Shown piece after piece: positions 7,426 through 15,402 of a stretch of 43,090 bases of DNA; the first letter of the stretch is position 1; every line of letters begins with the position of its first letter. The stretch comes from Paracoccus nototheniae. Lineage in GTDB: Bacteria > Pseudomonadota > Alphaproteobacteria > Rhodobacterales > Rhodobacteraceae. The stretch covers positions 1 to 43,090 of the forward strand of contig NZ_RQRT01000036.1 of the NCBI RefSeq assembly GCF_004335005.1, read 5' to 3'. Position numbers and translations under genes: made by a program. The notes under the pieces were generated by a model, which was not told the origin of the DNA, did not search any database, and saw only the letters and a program-made list of their open reading frames with translations.

Positions 7426-8663
7426 GCGCCCGCGCCCTGCCAGCGGTCGAACCATTGCGCCAGCGTCGCCTTGATGCCGCGTTCCAGCGTGGCCAGCCGG
7501 TCCAGATCCTGCAACGCCTGCATCAGATCGCAGCCGTCGCCCGTGCGGGCAAAGGCCACGGCCCGCAGATGGACGGCGTTCAGCCCGCCATGCAGCGCGG
7601 CGATCCGGTCGCAGCATTCCTCGAACGCGTCATGATCCGCGCCCTCGATATCGCCAAGGATCGCCAGCGCATGTTCATAGGCGTATTTGCGGATGGCGAT
7701 GACCGGCAGTTCGCGCAAGGCCGGTTCCAGATCGGCGCGCGGCAGGTCCGCGACATGGGCCTGAAGGATGCGCCGGATGCCGTCGATCAGCGGCGTGGCC
7801 TGCGGGTCGAAGGTCGCGTGATACATCCGGGCGATGGCATCCGGCGTTGCCGGATGGGCCAAGGCGCTGTCAAAGGCAAAGCCACCCGCAACGGTGGGTC
7901 GCAGAAAGGCCGCGCGCAGATCGCTGGCGGGCAAAGGCCCCTCCCACCGGAAATCGGGATCGCGCATCAGCCATGTGTCGGGATCGGCGGTGGGTTCCAG
8001 CAGGGCGTAATGGGGAAAGGGGTCTTGCGCGAACTTGTTGTCGCGCTGCGGCAGCAGGGCCATGTCGATCATCGGCATGACATATTGCCCCGGCCGCCAC
8101 CCGGCCAGCAGCGCGTGAAGATGATCCAGATTGACCGCCTTGGGGGCTGCATCGTCATACCAGCGCGTGACCTGCAGCCCGAACAGCTGTTCCGCCCAAT
8201 GCAGGTAGAAGCCATGATCGATATCCGGCGCGTGATAGGACAGGCGCATCCGGTCGTCGATGATCACCTGCCCGTCCCACAGGCCCAGATACAGGGGCCG
8301 GTGGTCGATCCCGCCGCGATCCTTCAGCGCCTGACACAGGCAGCTGACGACGCAATGGACCTTGATGTCGATGGGGTCTTCGTCGTCGGTCTTCGCCGGG
8401 GTGACGCCCGCCAGAGCCTCGGCCAGTTGTTGCACCGTCAGGCCGGGCGCGCGGTCGAACGTATCCTCGGCCATGGCGATGCCCTGTTCGTCCAGATGCA
8501 GCATCAGCGTCATCAGCGCGGTGGAATCAAGACCAAGGTCATGGCCCAAGCGCGCTGCGGGACCAAAGGCCGCCATGCGGGGATTGGCCATCGGTCCGGC
8601 AAGGATCGCGCGCAGGCAGGCCATCGCGGCCTCGGGCGTCGGGATGGGGCGGGGATCGGTCAT
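7422..8663 (-). CDS. asbDE: AsbD-AsbE fusion: aryl carrier protein joined to the catechol-spermidine condensing protein
   Basis: A 413-aa protein. Residues 1-85 are an acyl-carrier domain with the phosphopantetheine site GLDSTALM (S47). Residues about 96-413 match AsbE of the petrobactin pathway (DUF6005 group as I recall): KVHCVVSCLCQAL, IDHRPLYLGLWD, YHAPDIDHGFY, MPMIDMALLPQRDNKF, PFPHYALLE, DTWLMRDPDFRWEG. In Bacillus these are two proteins: AsbD carries 3,4-dihydroxybenzoate as a thioester and AsbE passes it to spermidine. Here a short acidic linker (KTDDEDP) joins them in one frame. The start codon overlaps the upstream stop as ATGA, so translation is coupled. Fusion of carrier and acceptor enzyme would favour channelling. 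Confidence 0.87.
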   Translation of the reverse strand: MTDPRPIPTPEAAMACLRAILAGPMANPRMAAFGPAARLGHDLGLDSTALMTLMLHLDEQGIAMAEDTFDRAPGLTVQQLAEALAGVTPAKTDDEDPIDIKVHCVVSCLCQALKDRGGIDHRPLYLGLWDGQVIIDDRMRLSYHAPDIDHGFYLHWAEQLFGLQVTRWYDDAAPKAVNLDHLHALLAGWRPGQYVMPMIDMALLPQRDNKFAQDPFPHYALLEPTADPDTWLMRDPDFRWEGPLPASDLRAAFLRPTVAGGFAFDSALAHPATPDAIARMYHATFDPQATPLIDGIRRILQAHVADLPRADLEPALRELPVIAIRKYAYEHALAILGDIEGADHDAFEECCDRIAALHGGLNAVHLRAVAFARTGDGCDLMQALQDLDRLATLERGIKATLAQWFDRWQGAGA

Positions 8664-11467
8664 CGGGCGGCCTCTTTCTGGTCCGGCAGGGGGGATGCAG
8701 CGGGGCTGGTTTCGGATAGCGTTGCGGGGGGCAGCAGGGTGGTGGCCAGATCGCGCCGCGCGATCTTGCCATTGGCGCCGCGCGGCAGAGAGGGCAGGCG
8801 GATCAGCCGCGCCGGGCGCTGGCGCGCGGACAGGCGGGCGGTCAGATGGGCGTCCAGATCGGCCTCGGACACGTCGCCCGCATAGGCCAGCGCGGGACGC
8901 TGATGGGCGACAGGATCGGGGATGGCAAAGGCAACCGCATCGGCGATGCCCGGCAGGGACAGGGCCACGGCCTCGATCTGCGCGGGATAGACGTTCAGGC
9001 CCGCCACATCGATCACCTCGGCCCCGCGCCCGGCAAAGATCAGATGCCCGCGCGCGTCGATCACGCCCAGATCGCCGGTCTGGACCGGCGCGCCCGCGCC
9101 ATGGACCACGATGGCGTCGGGCGTGTCGGTTCCGGCGGTCAGGCGGATATGGGGCAGGGGCGCGCCCATATCCTCGGGGGTGCGGGGATCGGGGGCGATG
9201 GACAGGCATCCCACCTCGGAACAGCCATATTGCTGGAAGAGATGCCCGGCAGCGGCCCGGATCGCGTCGAACCATGGCTGCGGCAGCACGGTCCCCGAGG
9301 ACATGGCCGCGTGCAGGCCACCCATGCCCCCCTTGCGGGGACCAGCCAGCCGGGCCAGCACATGCAGCAGCGGGGGGGCGGCATAGATCAGCGGGTCGGG
9401 GATCTGCGCCAGCCTGCGCAGGATCGCGCGCGGATTGGCGCCGTCCAGCACCACCGGCACATGGCCGCGCGCTTGGGCCACCAGCACCCCCGCGATCAGC
9501 CCATAGGAATGGGTGACCGGCGCTGCGATCACCGGGGTCATGCCTGCTGCCTGAGGGAAGGCGCGCAGATAGGCGTCGATCTCGGTCTGGATGGCGGCCC
9601 AACTGCGGGCAATGATCTTGGGCGCGCCGGTGGTGCCGGAACTGGTCTGGATCAGCACCCCGCCCGGCGCGTGGGGCGCGTCCTGCCCCAGATCCTGCAG
9701 CCCTCCTTTCGTCAGCATCAGGTTGCAGCCCGCCCGCCGGGCCAGATCGCGGGCCTGCTGGGCCGGAACCTCGGGGTGGATCGGATGGCACGAGGCCCCC
9801 GCTGCCCGCAGCCGCAGGATCTGTGACAGGCAGGCGGCGCTGTCGGGCAGATGCAGCGCGATGCGGGTCCGGTCGGGATCGCGCCCGGCCATCAGGTCGG
9901 GCACTTCTGGGGCAAAGGGATCGACGGTGACATCGTTCAGCCGGAAGATCGCGGACATGGCAGGGCCTTTCAGCGGATTGGGAACAAGATGGGTCGCGTC
10001 ATGGCCCAGCAGCCGCGCGGCAAGGCTTTCGGCGGGAAACAGGGGCGCGTCGGTGGGATGGGGCGCGATGGTGGGCAGGGCGGCGCGGGCCAGTTGCCAG
10101 AAGGCGGGCTCGGGCATCAGGCCGGTGTCGTGCAGCAGATCGGCCAGATCGGACAGGACATGGGTGATCAGGCAATCCATCACCAGATCGCGCAGATCCG
10201 CCGACCCCGCCATGCGGTGATAGGTGCCGGGCGGGGCCTGATCGATGTCAGGCTCGATCGCGCCCAGATCGGGGGCCAGATCGGGCCGGGCCAGCAGGCG
10301 TGGCACATATTCCAGACTTTCGCTGAAATCGCGCGCCACAAGGCCGGTGGGCCAGCCGTCGTCATGGGTGATCAGCAGGTTCTGGCCATGCGCCTCCAGC
10401 GCGATGGCGTGATGGGTCATCAGATGCCAGACCGGCCGCAGCACCGCCAGCAACTGGCCGACCCATGCCCGCGTGCCATGCCGGGCCAGCCAGTCGGCGA
10501 TCAGGGGCCGGCCGTCCGGTTCGCGCAGGCCAAGCGCCGACAGCGGCACGGCGCCGACGGGCGGCGGATTGCGCCGGATCGCGGCCAGCCTGCCGCCAAG
10601 CGCCCCGCGTGCGACGATCACCGCGCCATGTTCGGGCAGGATCGCCAGCCCCGCCAGCGCCGGATCGCTGGCCACCACCCGGCCCAGCCAGTCCGAGATC
10701 GCGGGCGCCACCGCCACCGACCACGGCACCAGATCGCGCCGGGACGAGGTCACGCCCACCCCAAGCGACAGTTTCAGATGATCGCCGCCGTCCCGCGCCG
10801 CCAGCGTCCGCAAGGATGCGGTGGCCTGCATCGCCGGACCCTCGTTGGTCAGGGGCGCCAGCCGCCCCTCGGCCAGCAGCGCGCGGACCGTGGGGTCGGC
10901 CTGCATCTGTCGCCATTGCCAGGGATGGACGGGGATCGCGCCGGGCGGCGCCCAGCCTGCAGCAGGATCGCTGCCTGTCCGCGTCACCAGCGCCGGATCG
11001 ACATGCAGCCACAGGGGCCGGATCGTGGCCGCGCCCTCGGAGCCGAAGGCGGCGTTGTCGGCGTCGGAAAACCCGGTGCGGGCCTTGAAGCCGGGGTGAT
11101 AGGGGTGCCCTTCGATCAGCGCGGCCTCCAGCGCCAGATCGGTCAGGCGCAGGCGGTTCGCCGCGACCGGACCTGCCGCGCGCAGGAACCGCGCGCTGCG
11201 CCGCATGGCGCGCAGCAGGGTCTGCGGGTCATGGCCCGCCGCCGCCAGCCCCCGGCCAAGCGCGCCGATGGTGACCGGGCGGCCCTGATCGTCGCAGGGA
11301 TTACCAAGCAGTCGGACGCGACCGCTGGCCTGCAGGCGGTGGGGCGCGCGGATCGCCAGCCCGCCGATGATCCAGCCGCCCCGGACGGGGTGCAGGATGC
11401 CCTCGAAGGCCAGCGCCTCGATCGTCTGGCGCAGGGCGCGGGTTTCGGGGCGGCTCTCAGGCGACAT
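8660..11467 (-). CDS. asbBC: AsbB-AsbC fusion: NIS siderophore synthetase joined to 3,4-dihydroxybenzoate adenylating ligase
   Basis: A 935-aa protein of two enzymes. Residues 1-500 are an IucA/IucC-type NIS synthetase with ATP and citrate motifs EGHPYHPGFKAR (119-130), PVHPWQW (179-185), ATASLRTL (215-222), KLSLGVGVTSSRRD and LEAHGQNLL (357-365). Residues 504-935 are an ANL adenylating enzyme with SSGTTGAPK (609-617), QQYGCSEVG, QTGDLGVID and a C-terminal GANGKIARRDL bearing the catalytic Lys. In Bacillus, AsbB joins the second spermidine arm to citrate and AsbC activates 3,4-dihydroxybenzoate and loads AsbD. Codon 504 is ATG with AAAGG upstream, a relic or working internal start. The gene overlaps asbA by 11 nt and asbDE by 4 nt. 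Confidence 0.9.
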   Translation of the reverse strand: MSPESRPETRALRQTIEALAFEGILHPVRGGWIIGGLAIRAPHRLQASGRVRLLGNPCDDQGRPVTIGALGRGLAAAGHDPQTLLRAMRRSARFLRAAGPVAANRLRLTDLALEAALIEGHPYHPGFKARTGFSDADNAAFGSEGAATIRPLWLHVDPALVTRTGSDPAAGWAPPGAIPVHPWQWRQMQADPTVRALLAEGRLAPLTNEGPAMQATASLRTLAARDGGDHLKLSLGVGVTSSRRDLVPWSVAVAPAISDWLGRVVASDPALAGLAILPEHGAVIVARGALGGRLAAIRRNPPPVGAVPLSALGLREPDGRPLIADWLARHGTRAWVGQLLAVLRPVWHLMTHHAIALEAHGQNLLITHDDGWPTGLVARDFSESLEYVPRLLARPDLAPDLGAIEPDIDQAPPGTYHRMAGSADLRDLVMDCLITHVLSDLADLLHDTGLMPEPAFWQLARAALPTIAPHPTDAPLFPAESLAARLLGHDATHLVPNPLKGPAMSAIFRLNDVTVDPFAPEVPDLMAGRDPDRTRIALHLPDSAACLSQILRLRAAGASCHPIHPEVPAQQARDLARRAGCNLMLTKGGLQDLGQDAPHAPGGVLIQTSSGTTGAPKIIARSWAAIQTEIDAYLRAFPQAAGMTPVIAAPVTHSYGLIAGVLVAQARGHVPVVLDGANPRAILRRLAQIPDPLIYAAPPLLHVLARLAGPRKGGMGGLHAAMSSGTVLPQPWFDAIRAAAGHLFQQYGCSEVGCLSIAPDPRTPEDMGAPLPHIRLTAGTDTPDAIVVHGAGAPVQTGDLGVIDARGHLIFAGRGAEVIDVAGLNVYPAQIEAVALSLPGIADAVAFAIPDPVAHQRPALAYAGDVSEADLDAHLTARLSARQRPARLIRLPSLPRGANGKIARRDLATTLLPPATLSETSPAASPLPDQKEAAR
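9953..9974 (-). promoter_or_regulatory. Possible internal ribosome binding site and ATG at the AsbB/AsbC junction
   Basis: At the junction of the fused gene the minus strand carries CTGAAAGGCCCTGCC followed by ATG at 9958, in frame, exactly where a separate AsbC would begin (MSAIFRLND). AAAGG lies about 8 nt before the ATG. This may be the remnant of a former gene boundary, or a functional start giving free AsbC as well as the fusion. Confidence 0.4.
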
Positions 11468-13127
11468 GGCGCAGGGCCTTGTGGGCGATGAGGGCTGGCA
11501 GGGGATTGGGCACGCGGATCATCGGCGCGCGTTCGTCGGGCATCAGCAGTTCATCGACGCCGCCCAGCTGTGTCAGCAGGTTGCCCTTGGCGGGCAGATG
11601 CGGCTGCGACAGCCAGCGCCCGGCCAAAGCACCCCCATGCCCCGGCAGCCGCGACAGGCCCGCCAGATGCACGGCCAGCGCGCGCAAAGCCCGATCCTCG
11701 GGCCACAGCCCGTCCAGCGCCATGCGGTGAATGACGCCGAAGACCTGATTGACGATCAGGCTGTAGGCCAGCGCATCCTCGGCATCGGCACGGGGATAGA
11801 CCAGTTGGGGAATGGCGCGCAGGGCGTCGTCGGCCCTGTCATCGGCGACATAAAAGCCCTGATTGTCGCGGATGTCGCAGCGGCTTGGCAGGCCAAGGGT
11901 CAGGTCCAGCAGGGCGTTCTGCTGATGCGCCTCGACCGCGATGCCGGTCGCATCGTAGAGGCGCAGCAGCGGCGCCACCGCGCAATCCAGATAGGCGTCG
12001 AACCATGCGGCGGGATCATGCCCCGCCATCACCTGCGCCAGCAGCGAGCTGCGGCCCGGCAGCGGTTCCGCCACAAGACCCGCGACCTGCAGCACCCGGC
12101 CCCCCCGTGCGCCGCGATATGGGTTCTGGCGCAGGATCACCTCCAACCCCGATTCGGGGCGGTCGGGCAGGGCCAGCGTCATCCAATGCGGATCGCCGAT
12201 CAGCCGCAGCGGCCCGAACCGTCCCGCCAGCCCTTGTGTGCGTGCCGACATGGCAGCCCCCGCCAGCAATTCGTGCCGCTTGTTCACCCGCTGCGAATTG
12301 GTGATCGTGACCGGCAGCGAGGCCTTGATCTGCCACGGGCTGTCGCCCCGCCACAGCGTGCGCACGGATGAGGTCGCCCACCAACCCGGGCCGACCGGAC
12401 CCAGATCGCGGATCGCGCCCCGGTCCAGCAATTCGGCGATCTGCGGATCGCGCCGCGCCCGGTCCCAGGTCAGCGGATGGGCGGGCAGCAGCGCCCGGCC
12501 CGGTCCGGGGTCGATATCCATCCCCGGCAGGGCGCGCGCCAGATCCGGCGCAGTCGCCTGCAGCATCTGCAGCGGCACCGACAGCGCGTGAAGGCGCAGC
12601 GCGCCACGCCAGTCGGGGGTCATCGCCCGTTCCTCGGGCAGGGTCATGCCGGACAGGGTCTTGGGGCAGGGATGCATCCAATGGCCAAAGATCACCGCCT
12701 GTTCGGCGGTCAGGAAATCGTCGGAGGGCTGGCGTTCGGCCTGACGCGCGGCGACCAGCGTGGCGATCCGGGCGCGGCTGGCGCGGGTCTTGCGGGCCAG
12801 CGCCTTGCCTTGGGCGCCATGATCGCGCCCCAGCTGCCGCAAGATCATCTCCAGCGCCTCCGCCGCGCTGATCGCGCGGCTGCCCGGAGGGCCGTTCCAT
12901 GTCAGCGCCCCAAGCGGCGGCAGGCCCGAGGCCATCGCCATGGCCACATCGATGCGGATGGCGCCGCCTTCGACCAGCAGATGGTCCAGCCGGGCGCCCA
13001 GTTCCCGCTGCTGACAGATCAGCAGGGCGCGCAGGCTGGCCAGCGCGGCCACGGCATCGGGATCGGTTTCTGCAGCGGGGTCGGGCCTTGGGGACGGGGT
13101 CGGGCAGGGGGGGACGGACAGGGTCAT
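11457..13127 (-). CDS. asbA: AsbA-like NIS siderophore synthetase
   Basis: A 556-aa protein of the IucA/IucC (NIS synthetase) family, which uses ATP to activate a carboxyl of citrate and condense it with an amine. Family motifs: GHWMHPCPKTLSG (nucleotide-binding loop, about 149-160), LLPAHPLTWD, ATSSVRTLW (about 251-259), KASLPVTITNSQR (268-280), VEAHQQNALL and CDIRDNQGFY. In petrobactin synthesis AsbA joins spermidine to citrate first; the assignment rests on operon position plus family. The start is ATG 13127 with GAGG upstream; a TTG 14 codons earlier is less likely. First gene of the operon, about 68 nt after a good promoter. Confidence 0.9.
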   Translation of the reverse strand: MTLSVPPCPTPSPRPDPAAETDPDAVAALASLRALLICQQRELGARLDHLLVEGGAIRIDVAMAMASGLPPLGALTWNGPPGSRAISAAEALEMILRQLGRDHGAQGKALARKTRASRARIATLVAARQAERQPSDDFLTAEQAVIFGHWMHPCPKTLSGMTLPEERAMTPDWRGALRLHALSVPLQMLQATAPDLARALPGMDIDPGPGRALLPAHPLTWDRARRDPQIAELLDRGAIRDLGPVGPGWWATSSVRTLWRGDSPWQIKASLPVTITNSQRVNKRHELLAGAAMSARTQGLAGRFGPLRLIGDPHWMTLALPDRPESGLEVILRQNPYRGARGGRVLQVAGLVAEPLPGRSSLLAQVMAGHDPAAWFDAYLDCAVAPLLRLYDATGIAVEAHQQNALLDLTLGLPSRCDIRDNQGFYVADDRADDALRAIPQLVYPRADAEDALAYSLIVNQVFGVIHRMALDGLWPEDRALRALAVHLAGLSRLPGHGGALAGRWLSQPHLPAKGNLLTQLGGVDELLMPDERAPMIRVPNPLPALIAHKALRHVA

Positions 13128-13194
13128 CAACGCCTCGGGTCGCGGCCCGACAGGGGCCGATGTGAGCAAGAGGCTGGCAGATGCTGGCTAAACG

Positions 13195-13223
13195 GGCATA
13201 TGATTCTTTATCAAAAGAGTCAA
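13195..13223 (-). promoter_or_regulatory. Promoter of the asb operon with iron-box-like dyad
   Basis: On the minus strand TTGACT (13223-13218) and TATGCC (13200-13195) have a 17-nt spacer. The spacer holds TGATAAAGAATCA (13213-13201), a perfect TGAT/ATCA dyad with a 5-nt centre, in an AT-rich patch of otherwise GC-rich DNA. Its placement between -35 and -10 would let an iron-sensing repressor (Fur, RirA or Irr type) block transcription. It does not match one published consensus exactly, so the regulator is undecided. Confidence 0.55.
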
Positions 13224-13314
13224 CTTAGAGCACGTGGTAAATGGAAAACCATGCGGAAAGCCGCTGACGATCATCGTCATCGTTTCGCAAGTCTTTGACA
13301 TGGGGGGATTAGGT

Positions 13315-13631
13315 GCAGGATTCTGTTGCCAGGCTCCTGCGGGCCCCGCCTTACGCTGCTAGGCGCAAGGGCTTAGGTTTCGATCTCTCGAACTGCTTAC
13401 GCAGCCAGAGCGATCGGAGCACGGTTGTCGTTGGCAACTGTACAATTTGCACCGATATCGGTAGTAGCTCACCGAGACAAAGCATAACCCCTTTAGACGT
13501 TCGTCGATCCTGTTTCGACCCCATTGTCCCCCAACGAGGGTGATCTGGTGGAGTCGCCGGGTACCGCCCCCGGGTCCGATCCGCTTATTACGAGCGCGTT
13601 TATGTCCATAGTCCGGATTGCTCCGGACCCC
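13315..13631 (-). ncRNA. ssrA: Transfer-messenger RNA, circularly permuted two-piece form
   Basis: On the minus strand the precursor begins with the acceptor piece (about 13631-13546), which opens with GTCCGGAGCAATCCGGAC (hairpin) and ends GGTACCCGGCGACTCCACCA. A spacer of about 23 nt (13545-13523) is followed by the coding piece starting GGGGTCGAAACAGGATCGAC (13522). GGGGTCG pairs with CGACTCC to form the tRNA-like acceptor stem. The tag frame 13435-13397 reads ANDNRAPIALAA then TAA. This permuted order is the alphaproteobacterial form. tmRNA rescues stalled ribosomes and marks the products for ClpXP; sspB lies nearby. The exact 3' end of the coding piece is estimated from a closing GCAGGA/TCCTGC stem. 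Confidence 0.93.
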
Positions 13632-13634
13632 TTA

Positions 13635-13663
13635 GATATAGGCCATCGCGACCGCCGCCGCAA
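13635..13663 (-). promoter_or_regulatory. Promoter of ssrA
   Basis: On the minus strand TTGCGG (13663-13658), a 17-nt spacer and TATATC (13640-13635) sit just upstream of the first G run of the acceptor piece (about 13631-13628), at the expected distance for a transcript start. Confidence 0.6.
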
Positions 13664-13734
13664 GATGGGGTGGCAGCCCGATCACGGGACCGACAGCGCG
13701 CGGAACCACCGGCGCGGCTGCCGGGTTTGGACCC

Positions 13735-13781
13735 CAGATCAAGACCAAGCCAGATCAAGACCAAGCCAGATCAAGACCAAG
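13735..13781 (+). repeat. 16-bp tandem repeat, nearly three copies
   Basis: CAGATCAAGACCAAGC is repeated at 13735-13750, 13751-13766 and 13767-13781 (last copy lacks one base) without any mismatch. It ends directly before the AAGGAG ribosome site of the PepSY gene, so copy number alters only the untranslated leader. Confidence 0.9.
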
Positions 13782-13793
13782 AAGGAGAAACCG

Positions 13794-14066
13794 ATGTTCC
13801 TGCGCAGCCTGACTGCCGCCGCCCTGATCGTGACCCCCGCCGCCGTGATGGCGCAGGACGCGATGCGCGGTGCACCCCCCGCCGATGCGATGCCCCTGTC
13901 CGAGATCGTCGCCGGGATCGAGACCGATCTGGCCGCCGAACTGGGCTATATCGAGGACGTGCAATGGGATGATGACGGCTATTACGAGGTCGAATACCGC
14001 ACTCAGGATAACCGCGAGGTCGAGATGCGCGTCGATCCGGTCACCGGCGACACCATCGCCCGCTGA
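13794..14066 (+). CDS. Small exported PepSY-domain protein
   Basis: A 90-aa protein. Residues 1-20 are a clean signal peptide (MFLRSLTAAALIVTPAAVMA, cut before QDA). The mature part, from EIVAGIETDLAAELGYIEDV to EVEMRVDPVTGDTI, is a single PepSY-like unit, a periplasmic beta-sheet plus helix module thought to bind peptides or inhibit peptidases. No catalytic residues are expected. AAGGAG is 7 nt before the ATG. The leader carries the 16-bp tandem repeat, and a strong terminator hairpin follows at 14094-14122, so this is a single-gene unit. Confidence 0.85.
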   Translation: MFLRSLTAAALIVTPAAVMAQDAMRGAPPADAMPLSEIVAGIETDLAAELGYIEDVQWDDDGYYEVEYRTQDNREVEMRVDPVTGDTIAR

Positions 14067-14093
14067 TCCGCGATCACCGGATGTCGAATATCA

Positions 14094-14122
14094 AACGGGC
14101 GGCGCAAAAAGCGCCGCCCGTT
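14094..14122. terminator. Terminator hairpin between PepSY and zeta-inhibitor genes
   Basis: A 12-bp perfect stem, AACGGGCGGCGC with GCGCCGCCCGTT, around an AAAAA loop, between two convergent genes. It can act for both strands; flanking T-rich tails are short. Confidence 0.75.
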
Positions 14123-14181
14123 CTGCATGGGAAAGGGGGCATCGCCAACCCCTTCGCATTATGGCATCGCCCGGCGGGCGA

Positions 14182-14496
14182 TCAGGTTTCGTCGGCGATC
14201 TGACGACGGGCCTCGGTCGTCAGGGCGGCCATCTGGGCGCGGATCGTCGCGGCATCGGCATGGCCCACCAGATCGGCCTCGACCTTGCGGAACACGTCTT
14301 CCTCGCCCGGTTCGTCGAAATCGGCGCTGACGACCGACATGGCATAGCTGCGCGCCTCGTCGCCGGTCTTGCCCAGCAGGTCTGCGGCCCATTCGCCCAG
14401 CAGGCGGTTGCGCCGTGCCTCGGCCTTGAAGCGCAGGTCGGCATCATGGGCGAATTTGCTTTCGAAGGCGCGTTCGCGGTCGTTGAAGGTGGACAT
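14182..14496 (-). CDS. F1F0-ATPase inhibitor subunit zeta (DUF1476)
   Basis: A 104-aa protein opening MSTFNDRERAFESKFAHDAD and continuing LRFKAEARRNRLLGEWAADL, the DUF1476 family characterised as the zeta inhibitor of the Paracoccus denitrificans F1-ATPase. The N-terminal segment of about 15-20 residues blocks ATP hydrolysis by entering the catalytic interface; the C-terminal four-helix part holds it. All of this is present and full length. The ATG is preceded by CAGGAG. Its gene is not next to the atp operon here and is divergent from purC. Confidence 0.93.
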   Translation of the reverse strand: MSTFNDRERAFESKFAHDADLRFKAEARRNRLLGEWAADLLGKTGDEARSYAMSVVSADFDEPGEEDVFRKVEADLVGHADAATIRAQMAALTTEARRQIADET

Positions 14497-14524
14497 GGAT
14501 CACTCCTGACTGTCTTGTGTCCCT

Positions 14525-14553
14525 GATATGCCCATCGGGGCCTCTCGTCGCAA
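14525..14553 (-). promoter_or_regulatory. Candidate promoter of the zeta-inhibitor gene
   Basis: On the minus strand TTGCGA (14553-14548) and CATATC (14530-14525) are spaced 17 nt, about 29 nt upstream of the ATG, in the divergent gap with purC. Prediction by eye. Confidence 0.4.
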
Positions 14554-14626
14554 GCCTCGTATTGCCCCCGGGTGGCATTCTGCGCTAAGCGGCATCTTCA
14601 GGGATACGCGAAAGGACGGTGGGGCC

Positions 14627-15388
14627 ATGGCACCGCGGCGCAAGAAGGTTTACGAAGGCAAGGCAAAGATCCTGTACGAAGGGACCGAGCCGGGCACGCT
14701 GATCCAGTATTTCAAGGATGATGCCACCGCCTTCAACGCGCAGAAACGCGCCACGATCGAAGGCAAGGGCGTGCTGAACAATCGTCTGTCCGAGTTCTTC
14801 ATGAACGGGCTGACGAATATCGGCGTGCCGAACCACTTCATCCGCCGCATCAACATGCGCGAGCAGCTGATCCGTCAGGTCGAGATCATCCCGCTGGAAG
14901 TGATCGTGCGCAATTTTGCCGCAGGCTCTCTGTCCAAGCGGCTGGGTCTGGAAGAAGGCACGCTGCTGCCCCGTCCGATCGTCGAATACAGCTATAAGAA
15001 CGACGAGCTGGGCGATCCGATGGTCTCCGAGGAATATGTGATCGCCTTTGGTTGGGCGACGCAGCAGGATCTGGATGACATCATCAGTCTGGCGCTGCGT
15101 GTGAACGATTTCCTGTCGGGGGTCTTTTATGGCGCGGGAATCAAGCTGATCGATTTCAAGATCGAGATCGGCCGGGTCTGGGACAATGATTTCATGCGCC
15201 TGATCGTGGCCGATGAGATCAGCCCGGACAGCTGCCGGTTGTGGGACGTCAAGACCGGCCAAAAGCTGGACAAGGACGTCTTCCGCCGCGACCTGGGCAA
15301 TCTGACCGATGCCTATACCGAGGTCGCCCGCCGTCTTGGCCTGATGCCCGCCAATACGACCAGCCTGAAACCGACCGCGATCAACTGA
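14627..15388 (+). CDS. purC: Phosphoribosylaminoimidazole-succinocarboxamide synthase
   Basis: A 253-aa SAICAR synthetase, normal bacterial length. It joins aspartate to CAIR with ATP in purine synthesis. The N-terminus [14 protein letters not shown] is the ATP-binding hairpin. [29 protein letters not shown] and [14 protein letters not shown] are the family signatures for nucleotide, CAIR and metal binding. The start is ATG 14627, with AAAGGA upstream; homology starts at once, and an upstream in-frame extension is unrelated. It is 14 nt from purS, as in related genomes. Confidence 0.97.
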   Translation: MAPRRKKVYEGKAKILYEGTEPGTLIQYFKDDATAFNAQKRATIEGKGVLNNRLSEFFMNGLTNIGVPNHFIRRINMREQLIRQVEIIPLEVIVRNFAAGSLSKRLGLEEGTLLPRPIVEYSYKNDELGDPMVSEEYVIAFGWATQQDLDDIISLALRVNDFLSGVFYGAGIKLIDFKIEIGRVWDNDFMRLIVADEISPDSCRLWDVKTGQKLDKDVFRRDLGNLTDAYTEVARRLGLMPANTTSLKPTAIN

Positions 15389-15402
15389 AAGGACGCCTCA
15401 TC

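Noticed and set aside
8664..9791. N-terminal extension of the AsbD-AsbE frame to 9791
   Set aside because: This part lies inside the adenylation domain of asbBC in another frame; the ATGA start at 8663 is supported by the carrier domain beginning there.
13128..13169. TTG start of asbA 14 codons upstream
   Set aside because: ATG 13127 has a better ribosome site and the extra residues are not family-like.
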